DNA of 64,000 nt from positions 1 through 64,000 of the forward strand of contig JACKOM010000008.1 of the NCBI GenBank assembly GCA_024234265.1, read 5' to 3'. The position numbers and the translations under genes were made by a program. Positions 17,001 through 26,129 of the stretch are shown here, piece after piece. Positions within the stretch are counted from its first letter, which is position 1. Each line of letters begins with the position of its first letter. The notes beneath the pieces are model-generated. The model was given only the letters and a program-made list of their open reading frames with translations, made no database searches and was not told the origin of the DNA. This DNA comes from Oceanospirillaceae bacterium. Lineage in GTDB: Bacteria > Pseudomonadota > Gammaproteobacteria > Pseudomonadales > Oceanobacteraceae.

Positions 17001-17029
17001 AAAAACGGGGCCTGGGCCCCGTTTTTTAT
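17001..17029. terminator. Bidirectional terminator between convergent genes
   Basis: AAAAACGGGGCC/GGCCCCGTTTTTT hairpin lying between the lipoprotein stop (16985) and the DUF1704 stop (17037). T-tracts occur on both strands. Confidence 0.9.
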
Positions 17030-17036
17030 TGTATTG

Positions 17037-18323
17037 TTATTTTAACAACGCGCCGTAATCCAGCTCGAGTTTGTCAAAACTGAGTTTGTTAATAAAACGG
17101 CTGAAACTCATAAAAGTTGCCATGCCGCGGAAATCTTTCAGGTAGGGTGGCAAAAATTTAGGTGGGGCAATCACACCCATTTCCGCCAGTTCCGCATAGG
17201 TGCGGATATCTTCCAGATTAATTTTGCCGCAGAACAGCATGGGCAGGCTGTCGAGCTTGCCGCGGTTAATGGCCAAACGCATAAAGTTAAAAATTAAGAT
17301 AAACCCTTTTAAATAGGTAATGTCCTTGGTGAAAGGTCCGAGATTGGGCGCGCTGCCGCGAAAAACCCGCGCAGCAATTGTCCAGGCATCATCATCACTC
17401 AGACCGTGTTGCACCAGATAATCAAATACCTCGTGGAAATTCGCGCCTTCTTCGGCGAGGGTCACGGCGCGCACACGGTTCATCAGTTTGGTTAAACGTA
17501 CCGGGCTTGCACGCAGGGTCATAATTTCGGTGAGTACCGCGAGGCCTTCCTGGGTAACTGTGGCTGACGGTGGGCCTTTATGCAGGTATGTGCAGTAGGG
17601 TTGGTTCATGCCGTTCAGTGTGGTGCCCAGATGCACCCAACCTTCGTGCACTTCGAGAATATCCAGGTCCTGCTGGTTGAACATGGAGTTCTCGTTGATC
17701 TTGATGTAATCCGTACCGGCGGCGGCATCGGCGGTAATACCGTCGCTCATCATTACGCGGATACCGGCATCGGGGAAAACCGCCTGCAGTTTTTCGTTGA
17801 GATAATTCACCGCGGTTTTGGCATCGAGGTTTTTAGCTTCATCCGCCATGCTGGGGTGGGCTGACAGGTTGGTGAGGGTTTCTTCCAGCATGCGGCCAAG
17901 GTCGGCCACGGTTGGGTCGCCAGCGTGAAATACGTCACTGGCTGAACCGTACAATTCCTGTGATAAAGCAGAAAAATCCTCTGTACCGCGGGCTTCAAGC
18001 ATACGGATAACGTGCTGATATTCACGGCACATGCGGCGCATAATGCGCGAAATTGGGTTCATTTCCCCGAGGTTGCGGGTGATGTCCCGTTCGATGGTGT
18101 GGAATTCACGGCGTTTTTCTTTGGGATCAAATGAAAGCGGCGCGTGTTTTTTATAAAACTCGGCATCAATCACCGGCAGGGTGCGGTCCTGCAGAAATTG
18201 TTTTTTAACGCTGTCGGGCCATTTAATCGCATCCAGAATGCGGATAGGTTTCTGCGCTTCGACTATGCGGTCGGACAGGGTTTTCAGGGCTTCTAAGTGC
18301 GACTGACTGAAGGAGCTTTTCAT
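17037..18323 (-). CDS. DUF1704 zinc-metallopeptidase-like protein (flavohemoglobin expression-modulating QEGLA motif family)
   Basis: 428 aa. A gluzincin-like HExxxH is seen as HEGWVH (residues 226-231), followed by the family-naming QEGLA at 258-262. The same family includes the human tubulin carboxypeptidase MATCAP (KIAA0895L), so a C-terminal peptidase role is plausible. The start (18323) overlaps the stop of the upstream ATP-grasp gene (18320) in ATGA fashion, so the two are translated together. The flavohemoglobin name comes from an old phenotype and says little. I infer that it trims or removes what the ATP-grasp ligase adds; see findings. Confidence 0.85.
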   Translation of the reverse strand: MKSSFSQSHLEALKTLSDRIVEAQKPIRILDAIKWPDSVKKQFLQDRTLPVIDAEFYKKHAPLSFDPKEKRREFHTIERDITRNLGEMNPISRIMRRMCREYQHVIRMLEARGTEDFSALSQELYGSASDVFHAGDPTVADLGRMLEETLTNLSAHPSMADEAKNLDAKTAVNYLNEKLQAVFPDAGIRVMMSDGITADAAAGTDYIKINENSMFNQQDLDILEVHEGWVHLGTTLNGMNQPYCTYLHKGPPSATVTQEGLAVLTEIMTLRASPVRLTKLMNRVRAVTLAEEGANFHEVFDYLVQHGLSDDDAWTIAARVFRGSAPNLGPFTKDITYLKGFILIFNFMRLAINRGKLDSLPMLFCGKINLEDIRTYAELAEMGVIAPPKFLPPYLKDFRGMATFMSFSRFINKLSFDKLELDYGALLK

Positions 18324-19786
18324 GGAATCTGCCGGTTCTTTTCCATCCGGGTTAAAAAGTGCTGCATGATAGTCAGATATAAAGACTCACCGGCGACCTG
18401 ATCTTCCACGCTGGAATCAATGCTCGGGTTGTCGTTTATTTCGATGATTAATGCGCGGCCGTTAATGTCCTTCAAGTCTACGCCATACAGGCCGTCGCCG
18501 ATACAGGCGCAGGCTTTAATTGCGGTTTCCAGCACATGGGCGGGGGCTTCTTCTACCGGCAGGGTATCCCAGCCGCCGGCGGTGGCTTTGCCGTCGCTGT
18601 GTTTATAAATCTGCCAGTGGCCTTTGGCCATGTAATAACGGCAGGCAAAAATAGGTTTGCCGGCGAGTATGCCGATGCGCCAGTCAAAATCCGTGGGGAT
18701 ATATTCCTGGGCCAGAATCAGGGAGGATTCTTTAAAAAGCCGCTCACATAATTCATGCATTTCGTTTTCGGTTTTAACTTTATGCACCCCGAGGGAAAAG
18801 GCACTTTCCGGCAGTTTTAATACCAGCGGCAGGCCAAGGTCGGCCATGGCTTTTTGAATTTGCTGCTGGTTGCCGGCAATTAATACATGGGTTTTTGGCG
18901 TGCTGACTTTGGCGGCAACCAGGCGCTCATGTAAATACACTTTATTGGTGCAGCGCATAATGGAGGTCGGATCATCAATGACGACCAAACCTTCCTGTTC
19001 AGCCCGTTGCGCCATGCGGTAGGTGTGATGATTCATGGACGTGGTTTCACGGATAAACAGGCCATCGAATTCAGCGATACGCACGCTGTCACGCGGGGTA
19101 ATCAGGGCCACATCTATACCCAGTTTGCGCCCGGCGCGGATAAAACGTTTCAGGGCTGTGGTATCTGAAGGCGGTAATTTTTCCGAAGGATTCACCAGCA
19201 TGGCCAGGTCATACTGATAACGTTTGGCGAGTTTAGGTTTGCGCCAGATTTTACGGCTGAAACGGTTAATGGCCATGGCCAGCTGGGATTCTTCTTCATC
19301 GGATAACTGGTTGATTGCCACGGGCTGCAGCTTATCCAGTTCCCAGTTGTTATTTTTTTTGCGCAATTCCACTTCCAGAATGGGCATGGGAAATTGCTCA
19401 AATAATTTGCGCCCGAGGGGCAGCATCTGAATTAAATCGCTTTGCCCAAAGTAGGATTTAAAACGTATATGGTCGCCGCTGATTTCATCCTGATGTTTTG
19501 TCAGCCAGTTTTTACAGATATCCATCGCCTGGCCATAGGTTTGTTTGGATGAAATCTGATTGAGGGTGGCTACATTGGGCAGGGCGCGGAAGCCCCGCGC
19601 TTCTGCCAGCAGGGAGCAATAATAACCCGGGCTGGAATATTTATATTTGCGGCACAGGTTGATGACAAAACCCTTGTGGCTTTTTGGCGGGTGCTGAATA
19701 AAGTCGTTAAAGGTAATCAGATCTTCGGTGGGGAACAGTTGCCCCCAGTCTTTTAATTGTTCTACGACGATCAGGAGTTTGCTCAT
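18320..19786 (-). CDS. RimK-like ATP-grasp ligase with N-terminal RLAN domain
   Basis: 488 aa. The N-terminal RLAN-type domain is at about 1-90 (KGFVINLCRKYKYSSPGYY). ATP-grasp motifs are in the second half: CTNKVYLHERL, LVLKLPESAFSLGVHKV, LAQEYIPTDFDWRIGILAG and the metal-binding LIIEINDNPSI. Relatives ligate amino acids to carboxyl groups (RimK adds Glu to ribosomal protein S6). This subfamily is longer than RimK, and its substrate is unknown. It is in an operon with DUF1704 and divergent from the GNAT-C39 gene (148 bp apart). Published genome-context work on amidoligases grouped these families as probable peptide-tag systems. Confidence 0.88.
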   Translation of the reverse strand: MSKLLIVVEQLKDWGQLFPTEDLITFNDFIQHPPKSHKGFVINLCRKYKYSSPGYYCSLLAEARGFRALPNVATLNQISSKQTYGQAMDICKNWLTKHQDEISGDHIRFKSYFGQSDLIQMLPLGRKLFEQFPMPILEVELRKKNNNWELDKLQPVAINQLSDEEESQLAMAINRFSRKIWRKPKLAKRYQYDLAMLVNPSEKLPPSDTTALKRFIRAGRKLGIDVALITPRDSVRIAEFDGLFIRETTSMNHHTYRMAQRAEQEGLVVIDDPTSIMRCTNKVYLHERLVAAKVSTPKTHVLIAGNQQQIQKAMADLGLPLVLKLPESAFSLGVHKVKTENEMHELCERLFKESSLILAQEYIPTDFDWRIGILAGKPIFACRYYMAKGHWQIYKHSDGKATAGGWDTLPVEEAPAHVLETAIKACACIGDGLYGVDLKDINGRALIIEINDNPSIDSSVEDQVAGESLYLTIMQHFLTRMEKNRQIP

Positions 19787-19934
19787 CAGATGTCCGGGGC
19801 GCGATGCGGGGTTTTTGTTATAACATCAGTTTAGGAAAATAAATCCGTAGTGCAACTGGCGCAAATGACGCACAGCATTGCTAATTTCCCGGAAAAGACT
19901 AAATTAAAGGCGCTTACCTGAGACGGAATTTGCC

Positions 19935-21044
19935 GTGACATTCACCCACATTCGCTTAGCCGGCCCTGACGATATCGATGCTCTGGTTGCCCTGGAAGAT
20001 ATTTGCTTTCAGGGCGATAAACTCAGCCGGCGCAGTTTTAAACGCTTTTGCAAACAAGAGCACGGCAACCTGTGGGTGCATTATGAAAAAGGTGTGTTAC
20101 TGGCCTATGTGCTGGTGCTGTTCAATCAGGGCACCAGTATGGCAAGGGTGTATTCATTAGCCGTACATCCCATTTGCCGCGGGCGGGGTGTTGCAAGGCA
20201 GATGATGTTATTTGCCGAGCAGGCCACATTGGATGCGGGCTTTCCGTTTATCCGCCTTGAGGTGCGCTCCGATAATAAAGCCGCCCAGGCCCTTTACCAG
20301 CAACTGAATTACCACATTATTCAGAAGGTGAAGGGCTATTACGAAGATGGGGCCGATGGCCTGCGCATGGAAAAAGCCCTGCGTGTGCATGAGCGGGCAC
20401 CCCATTATTATCCGTATTATGCGCAAACCACCGAATTTACCTGCGGCCCCGCCAGCCTGCTGATGGCCCTGCGCAGCCTGCGCCCCAAACAACACTGGCA
20501 TGGTGATGAAGAGCTTGCCATCTGGCGTGAGGCCACCACGATTTTTATGACCTCCGGCCACGGTGGTTGTGGCCCCCATGGTCTGGCACTTGCCGCGCAG
20601 CGGCGCGGTTTATTAAGTGAAATTTACTTAAATCAGAAAGGCACATTATTTACCGAAGGTGTGCGGCAAAATGCGAAAAAATCCGTGCTTGAGCGGGTGC
20701 ATGAGCAATTTGAGCAAGGCATTGCCAATGAAGGTATTCCCCTGCATTACGAAGCACTATCCGCAGAGCAGCTCGCCGGCCATTTAGCCGAAGGTAAACT
20801 GGTGTTGTTGTTAATCAGCAGTTACCGCTTTACCGGGCAAAAAGCCCCGCACTGGGTGTTAGTGACCCACATGAACGATAAATACTTTTTTTGGCATGAC
20901 CCGGACGTGGATGATAAAAAACACGAAACCGAATTATCCTGCATAAATGTACCCGTGCCATTACGGGCTTTTAATCAGGTGACGCAGTTTGGTAAAACCA
21001 AACTGCGTGCGGCTGTGGTATTGGGGCCGGTTGATAAGGGGTAA
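19935..21044 (+). CDS. GNAT acetyltransferase fused to C39-like cysteine peptidase
   Basis: 369 aa from GTG 19935. Residues 1-150 form a GNAT domain, with acetyl-CoA loop CRGRGVARQM at 81-90 and LEVRSDNKAAQALYQQLNY. Residues 155-369 form a peptidase C39-like domain with the nucleophile in TEFTCGPASLLMAL (C170), later HWVLVTHMND for the His and WHDPDVDD for the Asp. The pairing suggests acylation plus cleavage, or GNAT-type amino-acyl transfer, of a peptide. It is divergent from the ATP-grasp/DUF1704 operon and convergent with spoVR (7 bp between stops). Confidence 0.88.
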   Translation: MTFTHIRLAGPDDIDALVALEDICFQGDKLSRRSFKRFCKQEHGNLWVHYEKGVLLAYVLVLFNQGTSMARVYSLAVHPICRGRGVARQMMLFAEQATLDAGFPFIRLEVRSDNKAAQALYQQLNYHIIQKVKGYYEDGADGLRMEKALRVHERAPHYYPYYAQTTEFTCGPASLLMALRSLRPKQHWHGDEELAIWREATTIFMTSGHGGCGPHGLALAAQRRGLLSEIYLNQKGTLFTEGVRQNAKKSVLERVHEQFEQGIANEGIPLHYEALSAEQLAGHLAEGKLVLLLISSYRFTGQKAPHWVLVTHMNDKYFFWHDPDVDDKKHETELSCINVPVPLRAFNQVTQFGKTKLRAAVVLGPVDKG

Positions 21045-21051
21045 TTAGTCC

Positions 21052-22578
21052 CTAGCTGGCTTCAAATAAATCGTCGGTTTGTTTTTTATCTTCCGTACAG
21101 GAATAGGACTTCACTATCTGGTTGTCCTTATCCAGTGAGTGCAGGTACACATCAAAGCCCCATAATTTACGTAGATGGCGTAATACCAGCGGGGCATCTT
21201 CATTGAGTGGCATATTATTCTGCCGGTAATGGTGCAGGGTCATGGACCTGTCGCCCTGAATATCTACCGAATACACCTGTAAATTAGGCTCGCGGTAGGC
21301 GAGGTCATATTGTTTGGCGAGATTTTCGCGGATAGCGCGGTAACCTTCTTCATTGTGAATAGCTTCTACCTGCAGGTGCATACGGTTTTCATCGTCGAGA
21401 ATCGAAAACAGTTTCAGCTGGCGGATCAAATGGGGCGAGAGATATTGCAGAATAAAACTCTCATCCTTGAAATTGCGCATCGCAAAATGCAGGGCATCCA
21501 GCCAGTCTGTGCCGGCTAAATCCGGAAACCAGCGTTTGTCTTCTTCGGTGGGGTTTTCACAGATGCGGCGTATATCCACCATCATATTAAAACCCAATGT
21601 ATAGGGGTTGATACCATTAAAATAGGGCGAATCAAAACCGGGCTGATAAATCACATTGGTGTGGCTGTTGAGGAACTCCATCATAAAACCGTCGGTCACC
21701 AGGCCTTCATCGTACAGGGTATTTAATAAGGTGTAGTGCCAGAAGGTGGCCCAGCCTTCGTTCATGACCTGGGTTTGGCGTTGCGGGTAAAAATATTGCG
21801 CCATTTTACGCACAATGCGCAGTATTTCCCGTTGCCAGGGTTTTAACAGGGGAGCATTTTTTTCAATAAAATATAACAGGTTCTCCTGCGGTTCAGCGGG
21901 ATAGCGCGGGCGTTTCTTTTTGGTTTCTTTTTTCATCACCGGAATGGTGCGCCACAAATCGTTAACCTGTTGTTGCAGGATATTTTCCCTTTCCTGCTGG
22001 CGGTTCATTTCTTCGGCAGCGGAAATCGGGCGCGGGCGTTTGTAGCGGTCTACGCCGTAATTCATCAAAGCGTGGGCGGCATCGAGGATTTCTTCCACCT
22101 CATCCACCCCGTGGCGCTCTTCACACTCTTTAATGTAATTACGTGCGAACACTAAATAATCGACAATCGCGGATGCATCGGTCCAGGTACGGAACAGGTA
22201 ATTGCCTTTAAAAAAAGAGTTGTGCCCGTAACTGGCGTGGGCGATCACCAGTGCCTGCATGGTGATGGTATTTTCTTCCATCAGGTAGGCGATGCAGGGG
22301 TCAGAGTTAATGACAATTTCATAGGCCAGGCCCATTTGCCCGCGCTGATAACTGCCCTGGGTTTGTAAAAAATGTTTGCCGTATGACCAGTGGTGATAGG
22401 AGATCGGCATGCCTACCGAGGCGTAAGCATCCATCATTTGCTCGGCACTGATAATTTCTATTTGGTTCGGATAGGTGTCTAGGCGATATTTTTTTGCGAT
22501 GCGGGCGATTTCCCTGTCGTAGGTTTCCAGCAGTTCAAATGTCCATTCCGAGCCAGTTGAGATTGGTTTTTTTTTCAT
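21052..22578 (-). CDS. spoVR: SpoVR family protein (YcgB-like)
   Basis: 508 aa. It opens EWTFELLETYDREIARIAKKY. The conserved core includes SYHHWSYGKHF, EIVINSDPCIAYLMEEN and MNEGWATFWHYTLL. The family was named from Bacillus spore cortex formation but is common in non-sporulating bacteria beside PrkA and DUF444 proteins. Its biochemical activity is not established. ATG 22578 overlaps the stop of the YeaH gene (22575), so it is translationally coupled. It is the last gene of yeaG-yeaH-spoVR. Confidence 0.93.
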   Translation of the reverse strand: MKKKPISTGSEWTFELLETYDREIARIAKKYRLDTYPNQIEIISAEQMMDAYASVGMPISYHHWSYGKHFLQTQGSYQRGQMGLAYEIVINSDPCIAYLMEENTITMQALVIAHASYGHNSFFKGNYLFRTWTDASAIVDYLVFARNYIKECEERHGVDEVEEILDAAHALMNYGVDRYKRPRPISAAEEMNRQQERENILQQQVNDLWRTIPVMKKETKKKRPRYPAEPQENLLYFIEKNAPLLKPWQREILRIVRKMAQYFYPQRQTQVMNEGWATFWHYTLLNTLYDEGLVTDGFMMEFLNSHTNVIYQPGFDSPYFNGINPYTLGFNMMVDIRRICENPTEEDKRWFPDLAGTDWLDALHFAMRNFKDESFILQYLSPHLIRQLKLFSILDDENRMHLQVEAIHNEEGYRAIRENLAKQYDLAYREPNLQVYSVDIQGDRSMTLHHYRQNNMPLNEDAPLVLRHLRKLWGFDVYLHSLDKDNQIVKSYSCTEDKKQTDDLFEAS

Positions 22579-23864
22579 ACGGCTTCCCTGTACTGCTTGC
22601 GGGCAAACAATTCGCGGAACACGGGGTAAATCTGATCCGCGCCGGTAATCTGCTGCATGGCAAAACTGCGTGCATGGTGTTGTGCAAGGTTTTCATAGGC
22701 ATGCCACAGGGCCTGATGGGCATTGGGGGTTATTTCGATATAGGAAAAATACTGCACAAAGGGCAGAACTTTTTGCTCCAGTATCTGCGCGCAGCGTGGG
22801 CTGTCATCGTCCCAGTTATCACCGTCAGAGGCTTGTGCGGCATAGATATTCCAGTCGCTGGCGGGGTAACGTTTGTGAATAATATCGGCCACCATTTCCA
22901 GGGCGCTGGACACTATGGTGCCGCCAGTTTCACGGCTGTAGAAAAATTCTTCTTCGTTCACTTCTTTTGCGCTGGTGTGGTGACGGATAAATACCAATTC
23001 GGTGTGTTCATAATTACGCTGTAAAAATAAATACAGCAGTATGTAAAAGCGTTTGGCGATATCTTTGATTTGCTGGGTCATGGAACCGGATACGTCCATC
23101 ACACAGAACATCACCGCTCGGGTGCTGGGCACGGGCTGTTTAACCAGGTTGCGGTATTTGATATCAAAGGTATCTATGTAGGGGATATTGTGGATTTTAT
23201 CCTCAAGTTTTTTAATTTCTTCGCGCAGCTGGGCAATGATGCGTTTATCCTGCAAGGCCTGATCTTTGGCTTCTTCTGCGGCGAGTAATTCACGTTTTTC
23301 ACGCAGTTTTTTGCGTGAGCTGGCACTTAAGGCAATGCGCCGTGCGTGCGCTGCACGCATGGATTTGACCACGGATAAATTATTTGCCGTGCCGGTATTG
23401 GTAAAACCCGCGCGGCGATAACTGGTATCTTCACTGGCATTGAGGGTTTTTTTCACCAGATTGGGCAGGGCAAGGTCCTCGAACACATAATCGAGAAACT
23501 CGTCTTTGCTGATCAGGAAGGAAAAGTCCTCTTCACCTTCACCCTGGTTGCTGGCAGAGCCCTGGCCAGAGCCGCCCCCACTGCCGCCGTTAGGCCGCTG
23601 GATTTTATCGCCACTCTGAAATTGTTTATTGCCGGGAAATACGCGGTGACGAACACCGCCCTGGCCGTGGCCAAATACGGGTTCAGAGGTATCCCGCGTG
23701 GGGATACTTATTTTTTCACCGCGCTCCATATCGGTAATGGAACGTTTATTAACGGCATCGGAGACTGATTTTTTAATATGGTCCCGGTAGCGGCGCAAAA
23801 ACCGCTGCCGGTTAACCGTACTTTTATTTTTGCCATTCAGTCTGCGATCAATGATGTAACTCAT
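22575..23864 (-). CDS. yeaH: YeaH/DUF444 family protein (VWA-like)
   Basis: 429 aa. The basic N-terminus (DRRLNGKNKSTVNRQRFLRR) is followed by a Gly/Gln/Ser-rich linker (GGSGGGSGQGSASNQGEGEE). The C-terminal part has the metal-ion-dependent adhesion-like FCVMDVSGSMTQ typical of von Willebrand A folds. In E. coli yeaH is co-expressed with the kinase gene yeaG in starvation. It lies 33 bp after the yeaG-like stop and overlaps spoVR. A complex of kinase, VWA protein and SpoVR is inferred from conserved linkage. Confidence 0.93.
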   Translation of the reverse strand: MSYIIDRRLNGKNKSTVNRQRFLRRYRDHIKKSVSDAVNKRSITDMERGEKISIPTRDTSEPVFGHGQGGVRHRVFPGNKQFQSGDKIQRPNGGSGGGSGQGSASNQGEGEEDFSFLISKDEFLDYVFEDLALPNLVKKTLNASEDTSYRRAGFTNTGTANNLSVVKSMRAAHARRIALSASSRKKLREKRELLAAEEAKDQALQDKRIIAQLREEIKKLEDKIHNIPYIDTFDIKYRNLVKQPVPSTRAVMFCVMDVSGSMTQQIKDIAKRFYILLYLFLQRNYEHTELVFIRHHTSAKEVNEEEFFYSRETGGTIVSSALEMVADIIHKRYPASDWNIYAAQASDGDNWDDDSPRCAQILEQKVLPFVQYFSYIEITPNAHQALWHAYENLAQHHARSFAMQQITGADQIYPVFRELFARKQYREAV

Positions 23865-23897
23865 GATGACCTCCCGCCGGAGTGCGACGTCAATGGC

Positions 23898-25820
23898 TTA
23901 TTGTGATTTACGCACACGCAGGTACCACTCGGATAACAGGCGCACCTGTTTCTCGGTGTAACCACGCGCTACCATGCGTGCCACAAAGTCATTGTGTTTT
24001 TTACGGTCATCACTGCTGCTTTTTGCGTTAAATGAAATAACCGGCAGCAGGTCTTCAGTGTTGGCAAACATTTTTTTCTCGATTACACCGCGCATTTTTT
24101 CATAGGACTGCCAGCTGGTGTTTTTGCCACCGTTATTGGCTTTGGCACGTAATACAAAATTAACCACTTCGTTACGGAAGTCTTTTGGATTACTGATGCC
24201 GGCGGGTTTTTCGATTTTTTCCAGTTCTTCATTAATCGCTGCGCGATCAAGAATTTCACCGGTTTCAGGATCGCGGTATTCCTGATCCTGAATCCAGAAA
24301 TCGGCATACACCACATAACGGTCAAAAATATTCTGGCCGTATTCACTGTAGGATTCGAGGTACGCGGTCTGGATTTCTTTGCCGATAAAATCGACATATT
24401 TAGGCGCGAGATACTCTTTGATAAAACCTAAATATTTATCGCGTTTTTCCTGCGGAAATTGTTCCTGCTCGATTTGTTTTTCCAGTACATACATTAAATG
24501 CACGGGGTTAGCTGCCACTTCGGTGGCGTCAAAGTTAAATACCTTGGAGAGTATTTTGAATGCAAAGCGGGTGGATAAACCCTCCATGCCTTCATTCACC
24601 CCGGCGGCATCCTGATATTCCTGGATGGATTTGGCTTTAGGGTCGGTATCTTTGAGATTTTCACCGTCATAAATACGCATTTTGGAGGTGATGTTGGAAT
24701 TCTCCGGCTCTTTAATGCGTGACAATACCGAGAACTGCGCCATCATGCGCAGGGTATCGGGTGCGCAGGGGGCCTGATTGAGGGAGCTGCTGCGTAATAA
24801 TTTTTCGTAAATATGCACTTCTTCCTGCACCCGCAGGCAGTAGGGCACTTTGACGATATATACCCGGTCGATAAAAGCTTCGTTGGTTTTGTTGTTTTTA
24901 AAGGTCTGCCATTCGGACTCGTTGGAGTGGGCGAGTAATACACCATCAAACGGAATGGCGCCCATGCCTTCGGTGCCGTTGTAGTTGCCTTCCTGGGTGG
25001 CGGTCAGCAGGGGGTGCAGCACTTTAATCGGTGCTTTAAACATTTCCACAAATTCCATGATGCCCTGGTTGGCGCGGCATAATGCACCGGAGAAACTGTA
25101 AGCATCCGGATCATCCTGGCTGTAATCCTCCAGTTTGCGGATATCCACTTTACCCACCAGGGAGGAAATATCCTGGTTGTTTTCATCACCCGGTTCGGTT
25201 TTGGCAACGGCAATCTGATTGATAATACTGGGGTAGAGTTTCACCACTTTAAATTGGCTGATGTCGCCTTTAAATTCGCGCAGGCGTTTGGATGCCCAGG
25301 GGGACATAACCCCTTTTAAATAACGGCGTGGAATGCCGTAATCTTCTTCGAGAATGCCGGCATCTTCGGCAGGGTTAAATAACCCTAAGGGGGATTCAAA
25401 CACCGGGCTGCCCTGGATGGCATAAAACGGAATATGCTCAATTAAATGTTTGAGACGCTCGGCAAGGGAGGATTTACCACCGCCCACCGGGCCTAATAAA
25501 TACAGAATTTGTTTACGTTCTTCGAGCCCCTGGGCGGCATGGCGGAAATAAGAAACGATTTGCTCAACCGCGTCTTCCATCCCAAAAAATTCATTAAATG
25601 CGGGGTAACGTTTGATAATTTTATTGGAGAAAATTCTGCTCAGGCGCGGATCCTGGGCGGTATCGATTACTTCCGGCTCGCCAATGGCCTGCAACATACG
25701 CTCAGAGGCCGATGCATAGGCGCCTTTGTCTTTTTTACATAACTCCAGATATTCCTGGAGAGACATAACCTCTTCCTGAGTGGACTGGTAACGGTCCTGC
25801 ACGTGGTTAAAAATACTCAT
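23898..25820 (-). CDS. yeaG: PrkA/YeaG family serine protein kinase with AAA-like domain
   Basis: 640 aa from ATG 25820, with GGGGAG 7 bp upstream; the in-frame TTG two codons earlier is unlikely. The N-terminal AAA-type domain has the P-loop LLGPVGGGKSSLAE and HSNESEW further on. The C-terminal PrkA domain contains KPAGISNPKDFRNEVVNFVL. E. coli YeaG is a nitrogen-starvation and stationary-phase kinase. It is the first gene of the yeaG-yeaH-spoVR operon. The roughly 300 bp upstream, before repeat A2, should hold the promoter, but I found no convincing sigma-54 site. Confidence 0.95.
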   Translation of the reverse strand: MSIFNHVQDRYQSTQEEVMSLQEYLELCKKDKGAYASASERMLQAIGEPEVIDTAQDPRLSRIFSNKIIKRYPAFNEFFGMEDAVEQIVSYFRHAAQGLEERKQILYLLGPVGGGKSSLAERLKHLIEHIPFYAIQGSPVFESPLGLFNPAEDAGILEEDYGIPRRYLKGVMSPWASKRLREFKGDISQFKVVKLYPSIINQIAVAKTEPGDENNQDISSLVGKVDIRKLEDYSQDDPDAYSFSGALCRANQGIMEFVEMFKAPIKVLHPLLTATQEGNYNGTEGMGAIPFDGVLLAHSNESEWQTFKNNKTNEAFIDRVYIVKVPYCLRVQEEVHIYEKLLRSSSLNQAPCAPDTLRMMAQFSVLSRIKEPENSNITSKMRIYDGENLKDTDPKAKSIQEYQDAAGVNEGMEGLSTRFAFKILSKVFNFDATEVAANPVHLMYVLEKQIEQEQFPQEKRDKYLGFIKEYLAPKYVDFIGKEIQTAYLESYSEYGQNIFDRYVVYADFWIQDQEYRDPETGEILDRAAINEELEKIEKPAGISNPKDFRNEVVNFVLRAKANNGGKNTSWQSYEKMRGVIEKKMFANTEDLLPVISFNAKSSSDDRKKHNDFVARMVARGYTEKQVRLLSEWYLRVRKSQ

Positions 25821-26129
25821 CGCCAAACTCCCCTTCGCCAGCGGCGAATGTTGCTTACCGTCAGCCCCTGTGAATTGCGGATGCAGGAGCCACTGTGAAT
25901 CCTTTCTTACCCTTCAAGTTAGACCTTTTTATTCGCTTTGCGTGATGGCATGACGCAAATTTCACAGGCCCGTTGGGAATGATGCGTCAATTTTTAGTCC
26001 TCCGGGATATAACTGCATAGTGCGTGCCGGATTTATTGCATAACGGGTGTTTATACGCAGCAAAAATGACGTTCAGATTGCTGAGGGGAAAAATGCAGGC
26101 ATGGGAGATTTGTGGTTAAACGCTTGTTT
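25821..26129. other. Upstream region of yeaG
   Basis: About 310 bp of gene-free DNA. Apart from the ribosome-binding site of yeaG I see nothing firm. A sigma-54-like TGGCTC...CGCA on the minus strand has an 11-bp instead of 10-bp GG-GC spacing. Confidence 0.4.

Noticed and set aside
25870..25890. Possible sigma-54 promoter of yeaG (TGGCTC...CGCA on the minus strand)
   Set aside because: The GG-GC spacing is 11 instead of 10 bp and the downstream half lacks TTGC.
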